This document shows positions 55,381 through 64,000 of a DNA stretch of 64,000 bases, in pieces. Source of the DNA: Modicisalibacter sp033446685 (GTDB taxonomy: Bacteria > Pseudomonadota > Gammaproteobacteria > Pseudomonadales > Halomonadaceae). The notes beneath the pieces are model-generated. The model saw only the letters and a program-made list of their open reading frames with translations, searched no databases and was not told the origin of the DNA. Location of the stretch: NCBI RefSeq assembly GCF_033446685.1, contig NZ_JAWQLY010000005.1:186001-250000 (forward strand), in the 5' to 3' direction. Both the position numbers and the translations under genes were made by a program. Within the stretch, counting starts at the first letter, position 1, and the number at the start of each line of letters is the position of its first letter.

Positions 55381-56184
55381 TCAGTCATCGAGCGCCTGAC
55401 GCATCTCCCCGAGCACGCCCTTGAGCGCGTCGGCGATGGTCTCGGGCCGCTCGGCACGCTCGGCGATACGCGAAACCAGGGCGCTACCGACGATCACGCC
55501 GTCGGCGATGCGTCCCACGGCGGCGGCCGATGCACCATCGCGAATGCCGAAGCCGACGCACAGCGGCAGCTCGGTCAACTCGCGCAGGCCGCGCAACTGG
55601 CGCTCGACGCCCTCGACGTCGAGCGTGGCGGCACCGGTCACCCCCTTGAGGGAAACGTAGTACAGGTACCCTTCACCGTGGGCGCATATTGTAGCGGCAC
55701 GCGCCTGTGAGGTGGTAGGGGCGACCAGAAAGATCGACTGAAGGCCGTGGGTCTTGAACAGCGGCGCGAGTTCGTCGCTCTCTTCCGGCGGCATGTCGAC
55801 GACCAGCACGCCGTCGACGCCGGCGGCGGCGGCCTGTTCGGCGAAGCCGGCATAGCCGAGACGCTCGATCGGGTTGAGATAACCCATCAGCACTACCGGC
55901 GTCTCGGCGTCGTCGCGGCGGAACTCGGCGACCATCGAAAAGATGTCGGCCAGCCGGGTACGGGCCTTGAGTGCACGCTCGCAGGCCTTCTGGATCACCG
56001 GGCCATCGGCCATCGGGTCGGAGAACGGCATGCCCAGCTCGATGACGTCGGCGCCCGCCGCCACCAGCGCGTGCATGAAGCCCACCGTGTGCTGCGGCCC
56101 GGGGTCGCCGGCCGTGATGTAGGGAATCAGCGCGGTGCGGCCCTGCGTCTTGAGGGCGGCGAAACGTTGGTCGATACGGTTCAT
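55381..56184 (-). CDS. trpA: Tryptophan synthase alpha subunit
   Basis: A 267-residue TIM-barrel enzyme that splits indole-3-glycerol phosphate to indole. Glu in DVIELGMPFSDPMADGP and Asp in LVVDMPPEE are the catalytic pair. The ALIPYITAGDPG start is conserved. The ATG at 56184 lies 15 bases from a 143-bp palindrome that fills the gap after trpB, and an in-frame extension back through that palindrome (to 56286) is rejected. GGGAAAAAAG before the ATG is a modest ribosome site. Confidence 0.96.
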   Translation of the reverse strand: MNRIDQRFAALKTQGRTALIPYITAGDPGPQHTVGFMHALVAAGADVIELGMPFSDPMADGPVIQKACERALKARTRLADIFSMVAEFRRDDAETPVVLMGYLNPIERLGYAGFAEQAAAAGVDGVLVVDMPPEESDELAPLFKTHGLQSIFLVAPTTSQARAATICAHGEGYLYYVSLKGVTGAATLDVEGVERQLRGLRELTELPLCVGFGIRDGASAAAVGRIADGVIVGSALVSRIAERAERPETIADALKGVLGEMRQALDD

Positions 56185-56199
56185 TAACTTTTTTCCCTC

Positions 56200-56342
56200 A
56201 AAGGCGGAAGTGCAAAGCAGCGAACGAAGGCCAGACAAGGCGAAAACATCCGAAAATGCGCAGTGTACAAAGGGGTACATGAGCAATTTGAGGATGTTTT
56301 CAACGCCGTATGGTCGAGTGCAGCCATTTGAACTCCGCCTTT
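56200..56342. repeat. 143-bp imperfect palindrome between trpB and trpA
   Basis: The two ends are AAAGGCGGA (56200-56208) and TCCGCCTTT (56334-56342). Inside, GAAAACATCC (56242-56251) pairs with GGATGTTTTC (56292-56301), and TGTAC (56264-56268) with GTACA (56275-56279). All three pairs are centred at 56271-56272, so the whole forms one long hairpin. Its outer end covers the first two bases of the trpB stop codon complement (TAA at 56343-56341). It resembles a MITE- or intergenic-type repeat rather than a simple terminator, and it lies inside an operon. Confidence 0.8.
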
Positions 56343-57564
56343 AGAATTCGACGCCATCGATCTTGGCCACCGTCAGGATATCCTTGTCGCCACGCCCTGA
56401 CAGGTTGACGACGATGTGCTGGTCGGGGCTCAGGGTCGGCGCCAGGACCTTGGCGTAGGCCAGCGCATGCGCCGACTCCAGCGCCGGCATGATGCCCTCC
56501 ATGTGGGTGAGCTCACGAAACGCCTCGAGCACCTTGTCGTCGTTGGCGGCCACGTACTTGACGCGCCCGACGTCCTTCCACAAGGCATGCTCCGGACCCA
56601 CGCCCGGATAGTCGAGCCCCGCCGAGATCGAATGCGTATCGAGCACCTGGCCGCTGTCGTCCGACATCAGGTAGGTGCGATTGCCGTGCAGCACGCCCGT
56701 CGGCGCATTGGCGGTCAGCGGCGCCGCATGGCGTCCGGTCTCGACCCCATCGCCGCCGGCCTCGACGCCGTACATCGCCACCTCGGCGTCCTCCACGAAC
56801 GGGTAGAACAGCCCCATGGCGTTGGAACCGCCGCCGACACAGGCTATGAGCGCGTCGGGCAGCCGACCGATCTGCTCGAGTGATTGCGCGCGCGCCTCGC
56901 GGCCGACCACCGCGTTGAAGTCGCGCACCAGCATCGGGTACGGGTGCGGCCCGGCCACGGTACCGATGATGTAGAAGGTGTCGTCGACATTGGTCACCCA
57001 GTCGCGCAGCGCCTCGTTCATGGCGTCCTTGAGGGTCCGCGAGCCGGACTCGACCGGAATCACGTTGGCGCCGAGCAGGTGCATCCGATAGACGTTGAGC
57101 TTCTGGCGCTGCACGTCCTCGGCACCCATGTAGACGTCGCACTGCAGGCCCAGCCGCGCGGCGACCGTGGCCGTGGCGACGCCATGCTGGCCGGCGCCGG
57201 TCTCGGCGATCACCCGCGGCTTGCCGCTCTTCTTGGCGAGCAGCGCCTGGCCGATGGTGTTGTTCACCTTGTGCGCGCCGGTGTGGTTGAGATCCTCGCG
57301 CTTGAGCCAGATCTGCGCGCCGCCGAGCTGGCGGGACCATCGTTCAGCGTGATACAGCGGAGACGGGCGGCCGACGTAGGTCGCCAGGTCACGATCGAAT
57401 TCCGCCTGGAAATCGGGATCGTCGCGAAGGCTCGCATAGGCCTTCTCGAGATCCTCCAGCGCGAAGCTCAAGGTCTCCGAAACGAACCGGCCGCCGTACG
57501 GGCCGAAATGGCCGCGGGCATCGGGCAGTCGGGTCAGGTCGCTGAACGTGGTCACGAAAGACAC
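56341..57564 (-). CDS. trpB: Tryptophan synthase beta subunit
   Basis: A 407-residue PLP enzyme that joins indole and serine to tryptophan. The PLP lysine lies in LNHTGAHKVNNTIGQA near residue 95. The glycine-rich phosphate site is ACVGGGSNAMGLFYPF. The N-terminal RGHFGPYGGRFVSETL is conserved. It is 18 bp after trpF. The usual trpB-trpA overlap is missing: 156 bp holding a long palindrome separates the two genes, which could change the beta-to-alpha ratio. Confidence 0.97.
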   Translation of the reverse strand: MSFVTTFSDLTRLPDARGHFGPYGGRFVSETLSFALEDLEKAYASLRDDPDFQAEFDRDLATYVGRPSPLYHAERWSRQLGGAQIWLKREDLNHTGAHKVNNTIGQALLAKKSGKPRVIAETGAGQHGVATATVAARLGLQCDVYMGAEDVQRQKLNVYRMHLLGANVIPVESGSRTLKDAMNEALRDWVTNVDDTFYIIGTVAGPHPYPMLVRDFNAVVGREARAQSLEQIGRLPDALIACVGGGSNAMGLFYPFVEDAEVAMYGVEAGGDGVETGRHAAPLTANAPTGVLHGNRTYLMSDDSGQVLDTHSISAGLDYPGVGPEHALWKDVGRVKYVAANDDKVLEAFRELTHMEGIMPALESAHALAYAKVLAPTLSPDQHIVVNLSGRGDKDILTVAKIDGVEF

Positions 57565-57582
57565 CTCACAGGGTCGCTTGGC

Positions 57583-58203
57583 TTAGGATTCTGGGATCAG
57601 GTTCACGTGCTCGATGAAGGCGCGCAGCTTGGCGGGATCCTTGATGCCGCGGGCGGCCTCGATGCCGCCTGAAACGTCGACGGCAAAGGGCCGGACGCGG
57701 CGCACCGCCTCGCCGACATTGTCGGGCGTCAGACCTCCGGCGAGGATAACAGGTTTTGCCAGGTTTGCGGGGATCCGCGACCAGTCGAAGACCTCGCCGG
57801 TACCGCCCGGCACGCCCGGCCGGTAGGCATCGAGCAGCAGTGCGCGCGCATCGCGATAGGCTTCGGCGGCAGCATGCAGGTCGATGTCCTCGCGCATGCG
57901 CAGCGCCTTGATCCAGGCGCACGGCGCCTGGCGACAAGCCTCCGGTGATTCATCGCCGTGAAACTGAATCAGGTCCAGGTACGGCGCGCAGCGACGAACG
58001 AACTCGGGATCCTGATCGACGAACAGCCCGACCCGAGTGACGAAGGCCGGCACCCGCGCGCTCAATTCGGCCAGACGGTCGAGATCGAGCGCCCGCTCAC
58101 TGCCCGGCCAGAGCACGAAACCCAGCGCATCGGCGCCCGCCGCCACGGCGGCGTCGATATCCTCTTCCCGCGTCAGGCCACAGAATTTAACCCGCGTGCG
58201 CAT
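57583..58203 (-). CDS. trpF: Phosphoribosylanthranilate isomerase
   Basis: A 206-residue TIM-barrel enzyme for the third step of tryptophan synthesis. It starts RVKFCGLTREEDIDAAVAAG, with the catalytic Cys in KFCGLT. The catalytic Asp is in FAVDVSGGIEAARGIKDPAK. AGGAGATCA lies upstream of the ATG at 58203. It stands as a separate gene rather than a trpC-trpF fusion, as in pseudomonads. It is 18 bp before trpB. Confidence 0.96.
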   Translation of the reverse strand: MRTRVKFCGLTREEDIDAAVAAGADALGFVLWPGSERALDLDRLAELSARVPAFVTRVGLFVDQDPEFVRRCAPYLDLIQFHGDESPEACRQAPCAWIKALRMREDIDLHAAAEAYRDARALLLDAYRPGVPGGTGEVFDWSRIPANLAKPVILAGGLTPDNVGEAVRRVRPFAVDVSGGIEAARGIKDPAKLRAFIEHVNLIPES

Positions 58204-58268
58204 GATTGATCTCCTGGGATGCCTAGGGCCAGACGCCTCGGCGTCGGCCGGGCCCGGTTGTCGCGTAC

Positions 58269-59204
58269 TCAGCCGTTGGCGGCATCGGTGCTGGCCGGGT
58301 GCCGCGCGCCCGGCAGGCCACGCCGATAGCGCACCATCGGCGAATCCGGCAGTCCGCGCTCGCCGCTCCATTCGCCGAGAAAACCCAGCATGCTGGGGCC
58401 CAGCGGCTCGCGGGGCAGCGCAAAGCGTTCATCGTAGATCGAGTCGACGAAATGCAGCCCGCACCCTGGCGCGGTGACATTGCCCTGGGCGCGATCGCGC
58501 AACGTCAGCAGGTGCGCCAGATAGCCTGAGTCTTCCTCGCCGCGCCCCACCGCGACCAGCGCTCCGGCGATGTTGCGAATCATGTGATGGAGGAAAGCGT
58601 TGGCCTGGACATCTATGACCACCAGCGTGCCGTAACGTTTTACCTCGATGAAGTGCACGTGGCGTGTCGCCGACTTCGATTGACAGCCGGCCGCGCGAAA
58701 GCTCGAGAAATCGTGCTCGCCGACCAGCGCTTGGGCGGCTTCGTGCATGCGCTCGGCGTCCAGGGGCTCGCGGCACCAGGTCGCGTTGGCGCGCTCGAGC
58801 ACCGGACGGCTGGGCTGGTTGAGAATCACGTAGCGATAACGGCGCGCCAGCGCCAAAAACCGGGCGTGGAAGTCCGCGGCTACCGGCGTCACCCAGCGCA
58901 CCGCGATATCGCGCGGCAAGTTGGCATTGGCGCCGTAGACCCATGCCTTGGTCGAGCGCGGCGACGGTGCATCGAAGTGCACGATCTGGCGCGTGGCATG
59001 CACGCCGCTGTCGGTACGCCCGCTGCAGTGCACCTGCACGGGCGCCGCCGCGACCCGGCCGAGCGCCGTTTCCAGCGCCGCCTGGACCGAGGGCGCCTGC
59101 TTCAGGCGCTGCCAGCCGCAATAATGCGTGCCATCGTATTCGATCGCCATGGCCAGGCGGCCTTCGAGGCGCTGATGATCATCGAGAAACTCGAAAAGGG
59201 GCAT
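58269..59204 (-). CDS. truA: tRNA pseudouridine(38-40) synthase
   Basis: A 311-residue enzyme that makes pseudouridine at positions 38-40 of the tRNA anticodon arm. The catalytic Asp lies in CSGRTDSGVHATRQIVHF. The core begins MAIEYDGTHYCGWQRL and includes NAFLHHMIRNIAGALVAVG. The start at 59204 follows GGAAG and leaves an 18-residue extension before the conserved core. The internal Met is a less likely start. The protein carries a 20-residue C-terminal tail beyond the usual end. It is 35 bp after fimV. Confidence 0.95.
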   Translation of the reverse strand: MPLFEFLDDHQRLEGRLAMAIEYDGTHYCGWQRLKQAPSVQAALETALGRVAAAPVQVHCSGRTDSGVHATRQIVHFDAPSPRSTKAWVYGANANLPRDIAVRWVTPVAADFHARFLALARRYRYVILNQPSRPVLERANATWCREPLDAERMHEAAQALVGEHDFSSFRAAGCQSKSATRHVHFIEVKRYGTLVVIDVQANAFLHHMIRNIAGALVAVGRGEEDSGYLAHLLTLRDRAQGNVTAPGCGLHFVDSIYDERFALPREPLGPSMLGFLGEWSGERGLPDSPMVRYRRGLPGARHPASTDAANG

Positions 59205-59239
59205 CGACTTCCGTCAAGTTATGCCACCCGGACCACTAA

Positions 59240-61720
59240 CTACAGGCGGTGGCGTTCGATCAACACCCGCGCTTCATCTGCGACCAGCGTTCCTTCCTCT
59301 TCCAGCAGCGGATCGAGCAGCTCGCGAGCCGCCTCGCGCTCGCCGCGGTCGAGACGCTGGCGGGCATGATCCAATAGCTCTGCAGCGTTGGCGGGAGCCG
59401 AACCTACCGGTGAAGCGTGGGTCGTGGAGCGCTCATTATCCAGATCGAGCGGATCGAACGCCACCTCTTCGACGATCCAGCCACTCGTATCGGTGCTTGA
59501 CGACGACTCTCCGCGAACCACGGGGTCGGCATCGGCGAGCGTGGCATGGTCGTCATCGATATCCGCCAGCGTATAATCCAGTCCCAGCGGATCGTCGGGA
59601 AACTCGACCACCGGCTGGCCCAGTTCAGGCTCGCGCCGTTCGGGCTCGATATCGAGACTCGGCGGTTGGTAATCGATGACGCGACCATCATCCAGATCCA
59701 CGCCGCTGGCCACGGCCGCATCGGCCAGCCCCGACAGTGCTTCGCCCTCACCCTGTACCTCGGCATGAGTCTCGGCCCGGGCGTGGGCCGGCTGAGGATC
59801 GCCGGAGCCCGGCGCATTCGCTGCGCTGACGACGGGCGCCGCCTCGCTGGAAGGAACGGTGGCTTCCGTCGCTGTCGGCTTCGGCGACTCGGCCGGCGCA
59901 GCACTTGCCGCCGGAATCGGCGCCCTCGCCGTCGATGTATCGGGCATCAGGCGCGCGAGGGTCTCGCGCGCCTCGGCACGCTGCTGTTCGTCGCCGTGCG
60001 CATCGAGATAGGCGGCTTCCCGCTCGGCCGCGTCGTGATCGCCCAGCGCCACGCAGGCAGTGAGCAGCTTGAGACGCAGATCGTGCCGCTCGGGGTCAAC
60101 GGCGAGGCTCTGCACCAAGCGTTCGCGGGCCTGGTCGTAGCGGCCATAGGCGAGATAGATCTCGGCTTCGCTGATGGTTTCCGCTTCGGGGGCCGAGTCG
60201 AGTGACGCCCCCGTTGCCAGCGCGCTTGCCGGTGCCGGTTCGGACGAGGCTACAGGAGCCGCCGGGGCGCGCTCGGTCGGCGTCTGGCGAATGGCCGAGG
60301 TCTCGGCCATCGACGGCTCGCTGCGCCCCGGCGCCGCCCCGCCCACACCGCCCATGGCGGTGTAGCGAGACGCCGGGTCGGTGGTCTCCTCGGTGCGCCG
60401 GGCACGCCGCCGCACGACTACCCATAGCGCCAGCAGCAGTGCCAGTGCCGCGCCGGCCAGCAGCGTCAGGTTATCGTTGAACCAGCGCCATGCAGCCTGC
60501 CCGAACGATTCGGCGGGCGGCTTTCCAGCCTGCACCCGTTGCGCCGGCGCCGTCTGAGCCTGTGCGGATTGCGTCGGTTCCGACTGGGCCCGGGCGGCGC
60601 TCTGCCGGCTCGCCAACAGCCCGTCCAGTTGCGCGCGCAGGCTCTGGATCTCTTCGCGCAGCATGCCGACCTGGTCGGCCAACTGGTCGCGTTGCTCGTT
60701 CGCCTGGGCCAACGTCTGACGAGTGTCGTCGAGTTGCGCCTCGAGCGCGGCCAGCCGTTCACGGGCCGCGACCGGCAGCGCCGCCGGGGCCGTATCGGGC
60801 TCGCCCGCAGCCTGCGTCGCGTCGAGAACCGTGTCGTTGAGCAGGGTCAGCCGAGACTGGCCGTCTTCGGGGCTGCCCTCGCCAGCTACTGCCGTCTCGG
60901 GTCGGGTGGCCGCATCGCCAGCGCCAGCCGTAGCCACACGCTCACCGGCCTCGCCGCCGCGCTGGGCCTGCCATTGACGATTCTGGGCCTGAACGCGCTG
61001 ATCGGCATTCTCGCCGCTGGCGAGGATGGCCTGACGGTCAGGCACCTCGAGCGTCGCACCGGCACTCAGCCGGTTGATGTTGCCGCCGGGAAACGCCTCG
61101 GGGTTGGCCTGCTGCAGGGCAAGCATCATGTGCTCGATGCTCACCCCGTCGGGGCGCACGCGATCGGCCAGCACCCATAGCGTATCGCCACTGGATACCC
61201 TGATCTGCCCCGGTGCAGCGCGTTCGCGCCGTGCGGTCGCCTGCGGTGTCGCCGACTGCACCGTTTCGACCGCTTCACCCTGGCGCAGCGGTCGAGTCGC
61301 CCCCGGTTGCAACGCCGGCATCTGCGCATAGCCCGGCGGATCGAGCAGCAGGTTGACCTCCTGGCGCTGCTGACCACCCGGCCACTCCAACGTCAGCAGC
61401 AGGCTGATATAGGGTTCATGCACGGCCTGGGAAGTGCTCAACACCACCGTCAAGCCACCGGGTCCGCGGGAGACCGTGGCGTTCACGCTTTCCACCAGCG
61501 AGGTACGCGGGATGCCCGCCTGGGCGAAGGCATCGGCCGTGGCGAGGCGCGCCTTGATCAGCGCCGGGTCGAGCTCGCCGATGTCGGTGAGTGGCAACCT
61601 GGCCTGCAACGGCGCGCCGAGGGTGGATTCGACCCGGGGCGCCGCCAGCCCCAGGGCCAGCGCCATGGGGCTGGCCGTCAGCAACGACAATAGCGTGCCC
61701 CAGGATAGTGTGCGTCTCAT
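59240..61720 (-). CDS. fimV: FimV/TspA-type peptidoglycan-binding hub protein
   Basis: An 826-residue inner-membrane protein that organises polar assemblies and type IV pili in Pseudomonas. The signal peptide is residues 1-24 (MRRTLSWGTLLSLLTASPMA). A conserved periplasmic domain (25-150) and a LysM-like peptidoglycan-binding segment (GDTLWVLADRVRPDGVSIEHM, about 180-230) follow. Next come a coiled coil (about 305-360), a transmembrane helix (about 420-442, LTLLAGAALALLLALWVVV), an acidic Pro/Ala-rich cytoplasmic part with TPR repeats, and a C-terminal FimV domain (about 780-826). The start at 61720 has GGGGAG upstream. It lies between asd and truA as in Pseudomonas. Confidence 0.93.
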   Translation of the reverse strand: MRRTLSWGTLLSLLTASPMALALGLAAPRVESTLGAPLQARLPLTDIGELDPALIKARLATADAFAQAGIPRTSLVESVNATVSRGPGGLTVVLSTSQAVHEPYISLLLTLEWPGGQQRQEVNLLLDPPGYAQMPALQPGATRPLRQGEAVETVQSATPQATARRERAAPGQIRVSSGDTLWVLADRVRPDGVSIEHMMLALQQANPEAFPGGNINRLSAGATLEVPDRQAILASGENADQRVQAQNRQWQAQRGGEAGERVATAGAGDAATRPETAVAGEGSPEDGQSRLTLLNDTVLDATQAAGEPDTAPAALPVAARERLAALEAQLDDTRQTLAQANEQRDQLADQVGMLREEIQSLRAQLDGLLASRQSAARAQSEPTQSAQAQTAPAQRVQAGKPPAESFGQAAWRWFNDNLTLLAGAALALLLALWVVVRRRARRTEETTDPASRYTAMGGVGGAAPGRSEPSMAETSAIRQTPTERAPAAPVASSEPAPASALATGASLDSAPEAETISEAEIYLAYGRYDQARERLVQSLAVDPERHDLRLKLLTACVALGDHDAAEREAAYLDAHGDEQQRAEARETLARLMPDTSTARAPIPAASAAPAESPKPTATEATVPSSEAAPVVSAANAPGSGDPQPAHARAETHAEVQGEGEALSGLADAAVASGVDLDDGRVIDYQPPSLDIEPERREPELGQPVVEFPDDPLGLDYTLADIDDDHATLADADPVVRGESSSSTDTSGWIVEEVAFDPLDLDNERSTTHASPVGSAPANAAELLDHARQRLDRGEREAARELLDPLLEEEGTLVADEARVLIERHRL

Positions 61721-61872
61721 CGATGCTCCCCGCGCTAAGCGCCGCGCTACCTCTGCATGAGAAGTAGTGTCATTTGTTTGTCTCAATTACCGCTCATTCC
61801 TAATTACCATACATTTGCCCAGTTCGGCAGAACATGGGGCAAGCGGCAGCGCAATCGTCCGTCCCGACACGA

Positions 61873-61896
61873 CGACGCCTCCCGAAGGAGGCGTCG
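61873..61896 (-). terminator. Terminator-like hairpin after asd
   Basis: A perfect 10-bp stem CGACGCCTCC/GGAGGCGTCG with a CGAA tetraloop lies 33 bases after the asd stop and 153 bases before the fimV start. It lacks a T-run but is very stable. Confidence 0.65.
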
Positions 61897-61928
61897 CGGC
61901 ATGGCTCACCGGCAGCGGTAGCGGTAGC

Positions 61929-63041
61929 TTAGCGTTCGCGCAGAATCGCCAGCATTCGCTTGAGCGGTTCGGCGGCTCCCCATAGCAATTGGTCGCCGAC
62001 CGAGAAGGCGGTCAGGTACTCGCCGCCCATCGCCAGCTTGCGCAGGCGCCCCACCGGCACGTTCATGGTGCCGGTGACCGCCGCCGGCGTCAGCTCGCGC
62101 AGCGTGGCTTCCTTCTCGTTGGGAACGACCTTGACCCAATCGTTGTGCTTGGCGATGCGATCCTCTATCTCATCCATCGGCACATCGCGCTTCAACTTGA
62201 TAGTGAACGCCTGACTGTGCGAGCGCATCGCGCCGATCCGTACACACAAACCGTCGATGGGGATCGGGTTGGCGCCGTGACCGAGAATCTTGTTGGTCTC
62301 GACACCGCCCTTCCACTCTTCCTTGCTCTGGCCGTTGTCCATCGCCTTGTCTATCCACGGCAGCAGGCCGCCGGCCAGCGGTGCCCCGAAGTTCTCGATC
62401 GGGAAGCCGTCGCCGCGCATCGCCGCGGAGACCTTGCGGTCGATATCGAGGATCGCGCTGGCGGGATCGTCGAGCTCGTGCTGCACGCTGTCGCGCAGCG
62501 AGCCCATCTGGCTGAGCAGCTCACGCATGTGCTTGGCGCCGGAGCCGGAGGCCGCCTGGTAGGTCATCGAGGTCATCCACTCGATCAGGTCGGCCTCGAA
62601 CAGCCCGCCCAGGCCCATCAGCATCAGGCTGACGGTGCAGTTGCCACCGACGAAGGTCCGCGTGCCACGGTCGAGCTGAGCATCGATCACATGACGGTTG
62701 ACCGGATCGAGAACGATGGTCGCATCGTCGCTCATGCGTAGCGTGCTCGCGGCGTCGAGCCAATAGCCCTTCCAGCCGGACTCGCGCAGCGGCTGGTAGA
62801 CCTCGCCGGTATAATCGCCGCCCTGACAGGTGACGACGACGTCGAGCGCCTTGAGCGCATCGAGATCGAAGGCGTCCTTGAGCGGCGGTACGTCGACACC
62901 GACGTCGGGGCCGGGCTTGCCGACCTGCGAAGTGGTGAAAAACACCGGCTCGATGCCGGTGAAGTCATCGGTCTCGCGCATGCGATGCATGAGCACGGAG
63001 CCGACCATGCCCCGCCATCCCACAAATCCGACTTTCAACAT
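61929..63041 (-). CDS. asd: Aspartate-semialdehyde dehydrogenase
   Basis: A 370-residue NADPH enzyme that makes aspartate semialdehyde for lysine, threonine, methionine and cell-wall diaminopimelate. The start KVGFVGWRGMVGSVLMHRM is the gammaproteobacterial type. The catalytic Cys lies in TFVGGNCTVSLMLMGLGG. The catalytic His lies in CVRIGAMRSHSQAFTIKL. The start at 63041 is chosen by family alignment; the longer frame is not conserved. It is 107 bp after leuB. Confidence 0.97.
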   Translation of the reverse strand: MLKVGFVGWRGMVGSVLMHRMRETDDFTGIEPVFFTTSQVGKPGPDVGVDVPPLKDAFDLDALKALDVVVTCQGGDYTGEVYQPLRESGWKGYWLDAASTLRMSDDATIVLDPVNRHVIDAQLDRGTRTFVGGNCTVSLMLMGLGGLFEADLIEWMTSMTYQAASGSGAKHMRELLSQMGSLRDSVQHELDDPASAILDIDRKVSAAMRGDGFPIENFGAPLAGGLLPWIDKAMDNGQSKEEWKGGVETNKILGHGANPIPIDGLCVRIGAMRSHSQAFTIKLKRDVPMDEIEDRIAKHNDWVKVVPNEKEATLRELTPAAVTGTMNVPVGRLRKLAMGGEYLTAFSVGDQLLWGAAEPLKRMLAILRER

Positions 63042-63148
63042 GAAAACTGTCCTCCTGGTGTGCGGTGACTTACCCGGGATTCCGGACAAAACGGCTGATG
63101 AATGGATCCATTCTAACAAATCAGCCCAACACCTGCTCCGCCGACCCG

Positions 63149-64000
63149 CTAGCCTTCGTGAAAGGCCGTGACCACGGCGTCGCCCATTTCGGCGGTCGTC
63201 ACCTGGCGAGTGCCCGGGTAGGCGATGTCGGCGGTCCGCAGGCCCTGGTCGAGCACCCGCCCCACGGCGCGCTCGATACGCAGCGCCAGGGCGTTCTCGT
63301 CGAGGCTGTAGCGCAGCAGCATGGCCACCGAGAGGATCGTCGCCAGCGGGTTGGCCAGCCCCTGACCGGCGATGTCCGGCGCGCTGCCGTGGCAGGGTTC
63401 GTACATGCCCTGGCCGCGCTCGTTGAGCGACGCCGAGGGCAGCATGCCGATCGAGCCGGTGAGCATCGCCGCGGCATCGGAGAGGATGTCGCCGAACATG
63501 TTTCCGGTGACGATCACGTCGAACTGCTTGGGCGCGCGCACCAGCTGCATGGCGGCGTTATCGACGTACATGTGCGACAGCTCGACATCCGGGTACTCCG
63601 GCGCCAGGCGATTGATCACCTCGCGCCACAGCATGGTGACCTCGAGCACGTTGGCCTTGTCGACGCTGCACAGCTTCTTGCCACGCTTGCTCGCCATCTC
63701 GAAGGCCACGCGGCCGATGCGCTCGATCTCGGTCTCGGAATAGACATAGGTGTTGAAGCCCACGCGCTGGCCGTCGCGCTCTTCGATGCCGCGCGGCTGA
63801 CCGAAGTAGATGCCACCGGTGAGTTCGCGCACGATCATGATGTCGAGCCCCGAGACGATCTCGGGCTTGAGGCTCGAGGCCTCGGCCAGTTGCGGGTAGA
63901 GAATCGCCGGGCGCAGGTTGCCGAACAGGTTGAGTTCCTTGCGCAGCCCCAGCAGGCCCTTCTCGGGGCGCTTGGCGATATCCTCCAGGCCGTCCCACTT
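63149..64000 (-). CDS. leuB: 3-isopropylmalate dehydrogenase, C-terminal part
   Basis: The last 283 codons of the NAD-dependent enzyme of leucine synthesis; the N-terminal part lies beyond the right edge. The frame is open to the window end and begins KWDGLEDIAKRPEKGLLGLR. Substrate-binding stretches are LNLFGNLRPA and VRELTGGIYFG. The catalytic Tyr region is FNTYVYSE. The metal-binding Asp residues are in FDVIVTGNMFGDILSDAAAM. It precedes asd and fimV, the conserved Pseudomonas-like order. Confidence 0.97.
   Translation of the reverse strand, partial: KWDGLEDIAKRPEKGLLGLRKELNLFGNLRPAILYPQLAEASSLKPEIVSGLDIMIVRELTGGIYFGQPRGIEERDGQRVGFNTYVYSETEIERIGRVAFEMASKRGKKLCSVDKANVLEVTMLWREVINRLAPEYPDVELSHMYVDNAAMQLVRAPKQFDVIVTGNMFGDILSDAAAMLTGSIGMLPSASLNERGQGMYEPCHGSAPDIAGQGLANPLATILSVAMLLRYSLDENALALRIERAVGRVLDQGLRTADIAYPGTRQVTTAEMGDAVVTAFHEG

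Noticed and set aside
56135..56344. A 69-codon frame on the plus strand over the trpBA palindrome
   Set aside because: It begins inside trpA on the opposite strand and is explained by the repeat. No ribosome site.

Overview
The window is a high-G+C gammaproteobacterial chromosome segment. I infer a halophile of the Halomonadaceae (Halomonas/Chromohalobacter type). The evidence is the acidic proteins, a Pseudomonas-like order leuB-asd-fimV-truA-trpF-trpB-trpA-accD-folC-dedD-cvpA-purF-metZ, a phhR/phhABC locus, and gltX next to tRNA-Ala and tRNA-Glu. The family assignment is inference; no 16S or other decisive marker is present. Almost all of the sequence is ordinary chromosomal coding DNA. I see no IS element, prophage or CRISPR array.

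Region 1 (1-5.3 kb) is TCA cycle: the start of sucA, sdhCDAB on the minus strand and, divergently, gltA. Both promoters are readable, and a perfect 17-bp hairpin separates sdhB from sucA. Region 2 (5.4-9.7 kb) has a beta-hydroxyacid dehydrogenase, an AT-rich gap with an inverted DnaA-box-like pair, tRNA-Glu and tRNA-Ala with their own promoter, gltX and a LysR regulator. A long imperfect palindrome with 7-bp-periodic arms overlaps the gltX stop codon. Region 3 (9.7-17.9 kb) has an orphan promoter-terminator unit that looks like an unannotated small RNA, an XRE regulator with a 68-residue acidic protein, hppD, argO/argP, a lipoprotein, a thiamine-binding protein, cfa, a diguanylate cyclase and a MarR regulator.

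Region 4 (18-29.5 kb) is the most interesting. It is a Wadjet-like (JetABCD/MksBEFG) condensin operon whose four genes overlap by 4 bp each. A group II truncated haemoglobin gene is translationally coupled to the end of jetD (TGATG). A DUF99 (endonuclease V-like) gene lies just upstream on the same strand, and a RecQ-family helicase is divergent. JetC is MukB-sized (1646 residues) and has Gly where the Walker B catalytic Glu is expected.

Region 5 (29.6-41.9 kb) is amino-acid catabolism: phhR divergent from phhABC, two DadA-like FAD amino-acid dehydrogenases, pncC/cinA with nadE, a MATE exporter, an aldo/keto reductase and an FAD oxidoreductase. TyrR/PhhR-box-like sites lie upstream of phhA and, about 19 kb away, upstream of hppD. 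This suggests one regulator for phenylalanine to tyrosine to homogentisate. Region 6 (41.9-48.7 kb) has a spermidine/putrescine-type ABC importer, yceI with cytochrome b561, and a DJ-1/PfpI protein. Region 7 (48.8-64 kb) is the conserved biosynthetic run from metZ to leuB, all on the minus strand. A 143-bp imperfect palindrome fills the gap between trpB and trpA.
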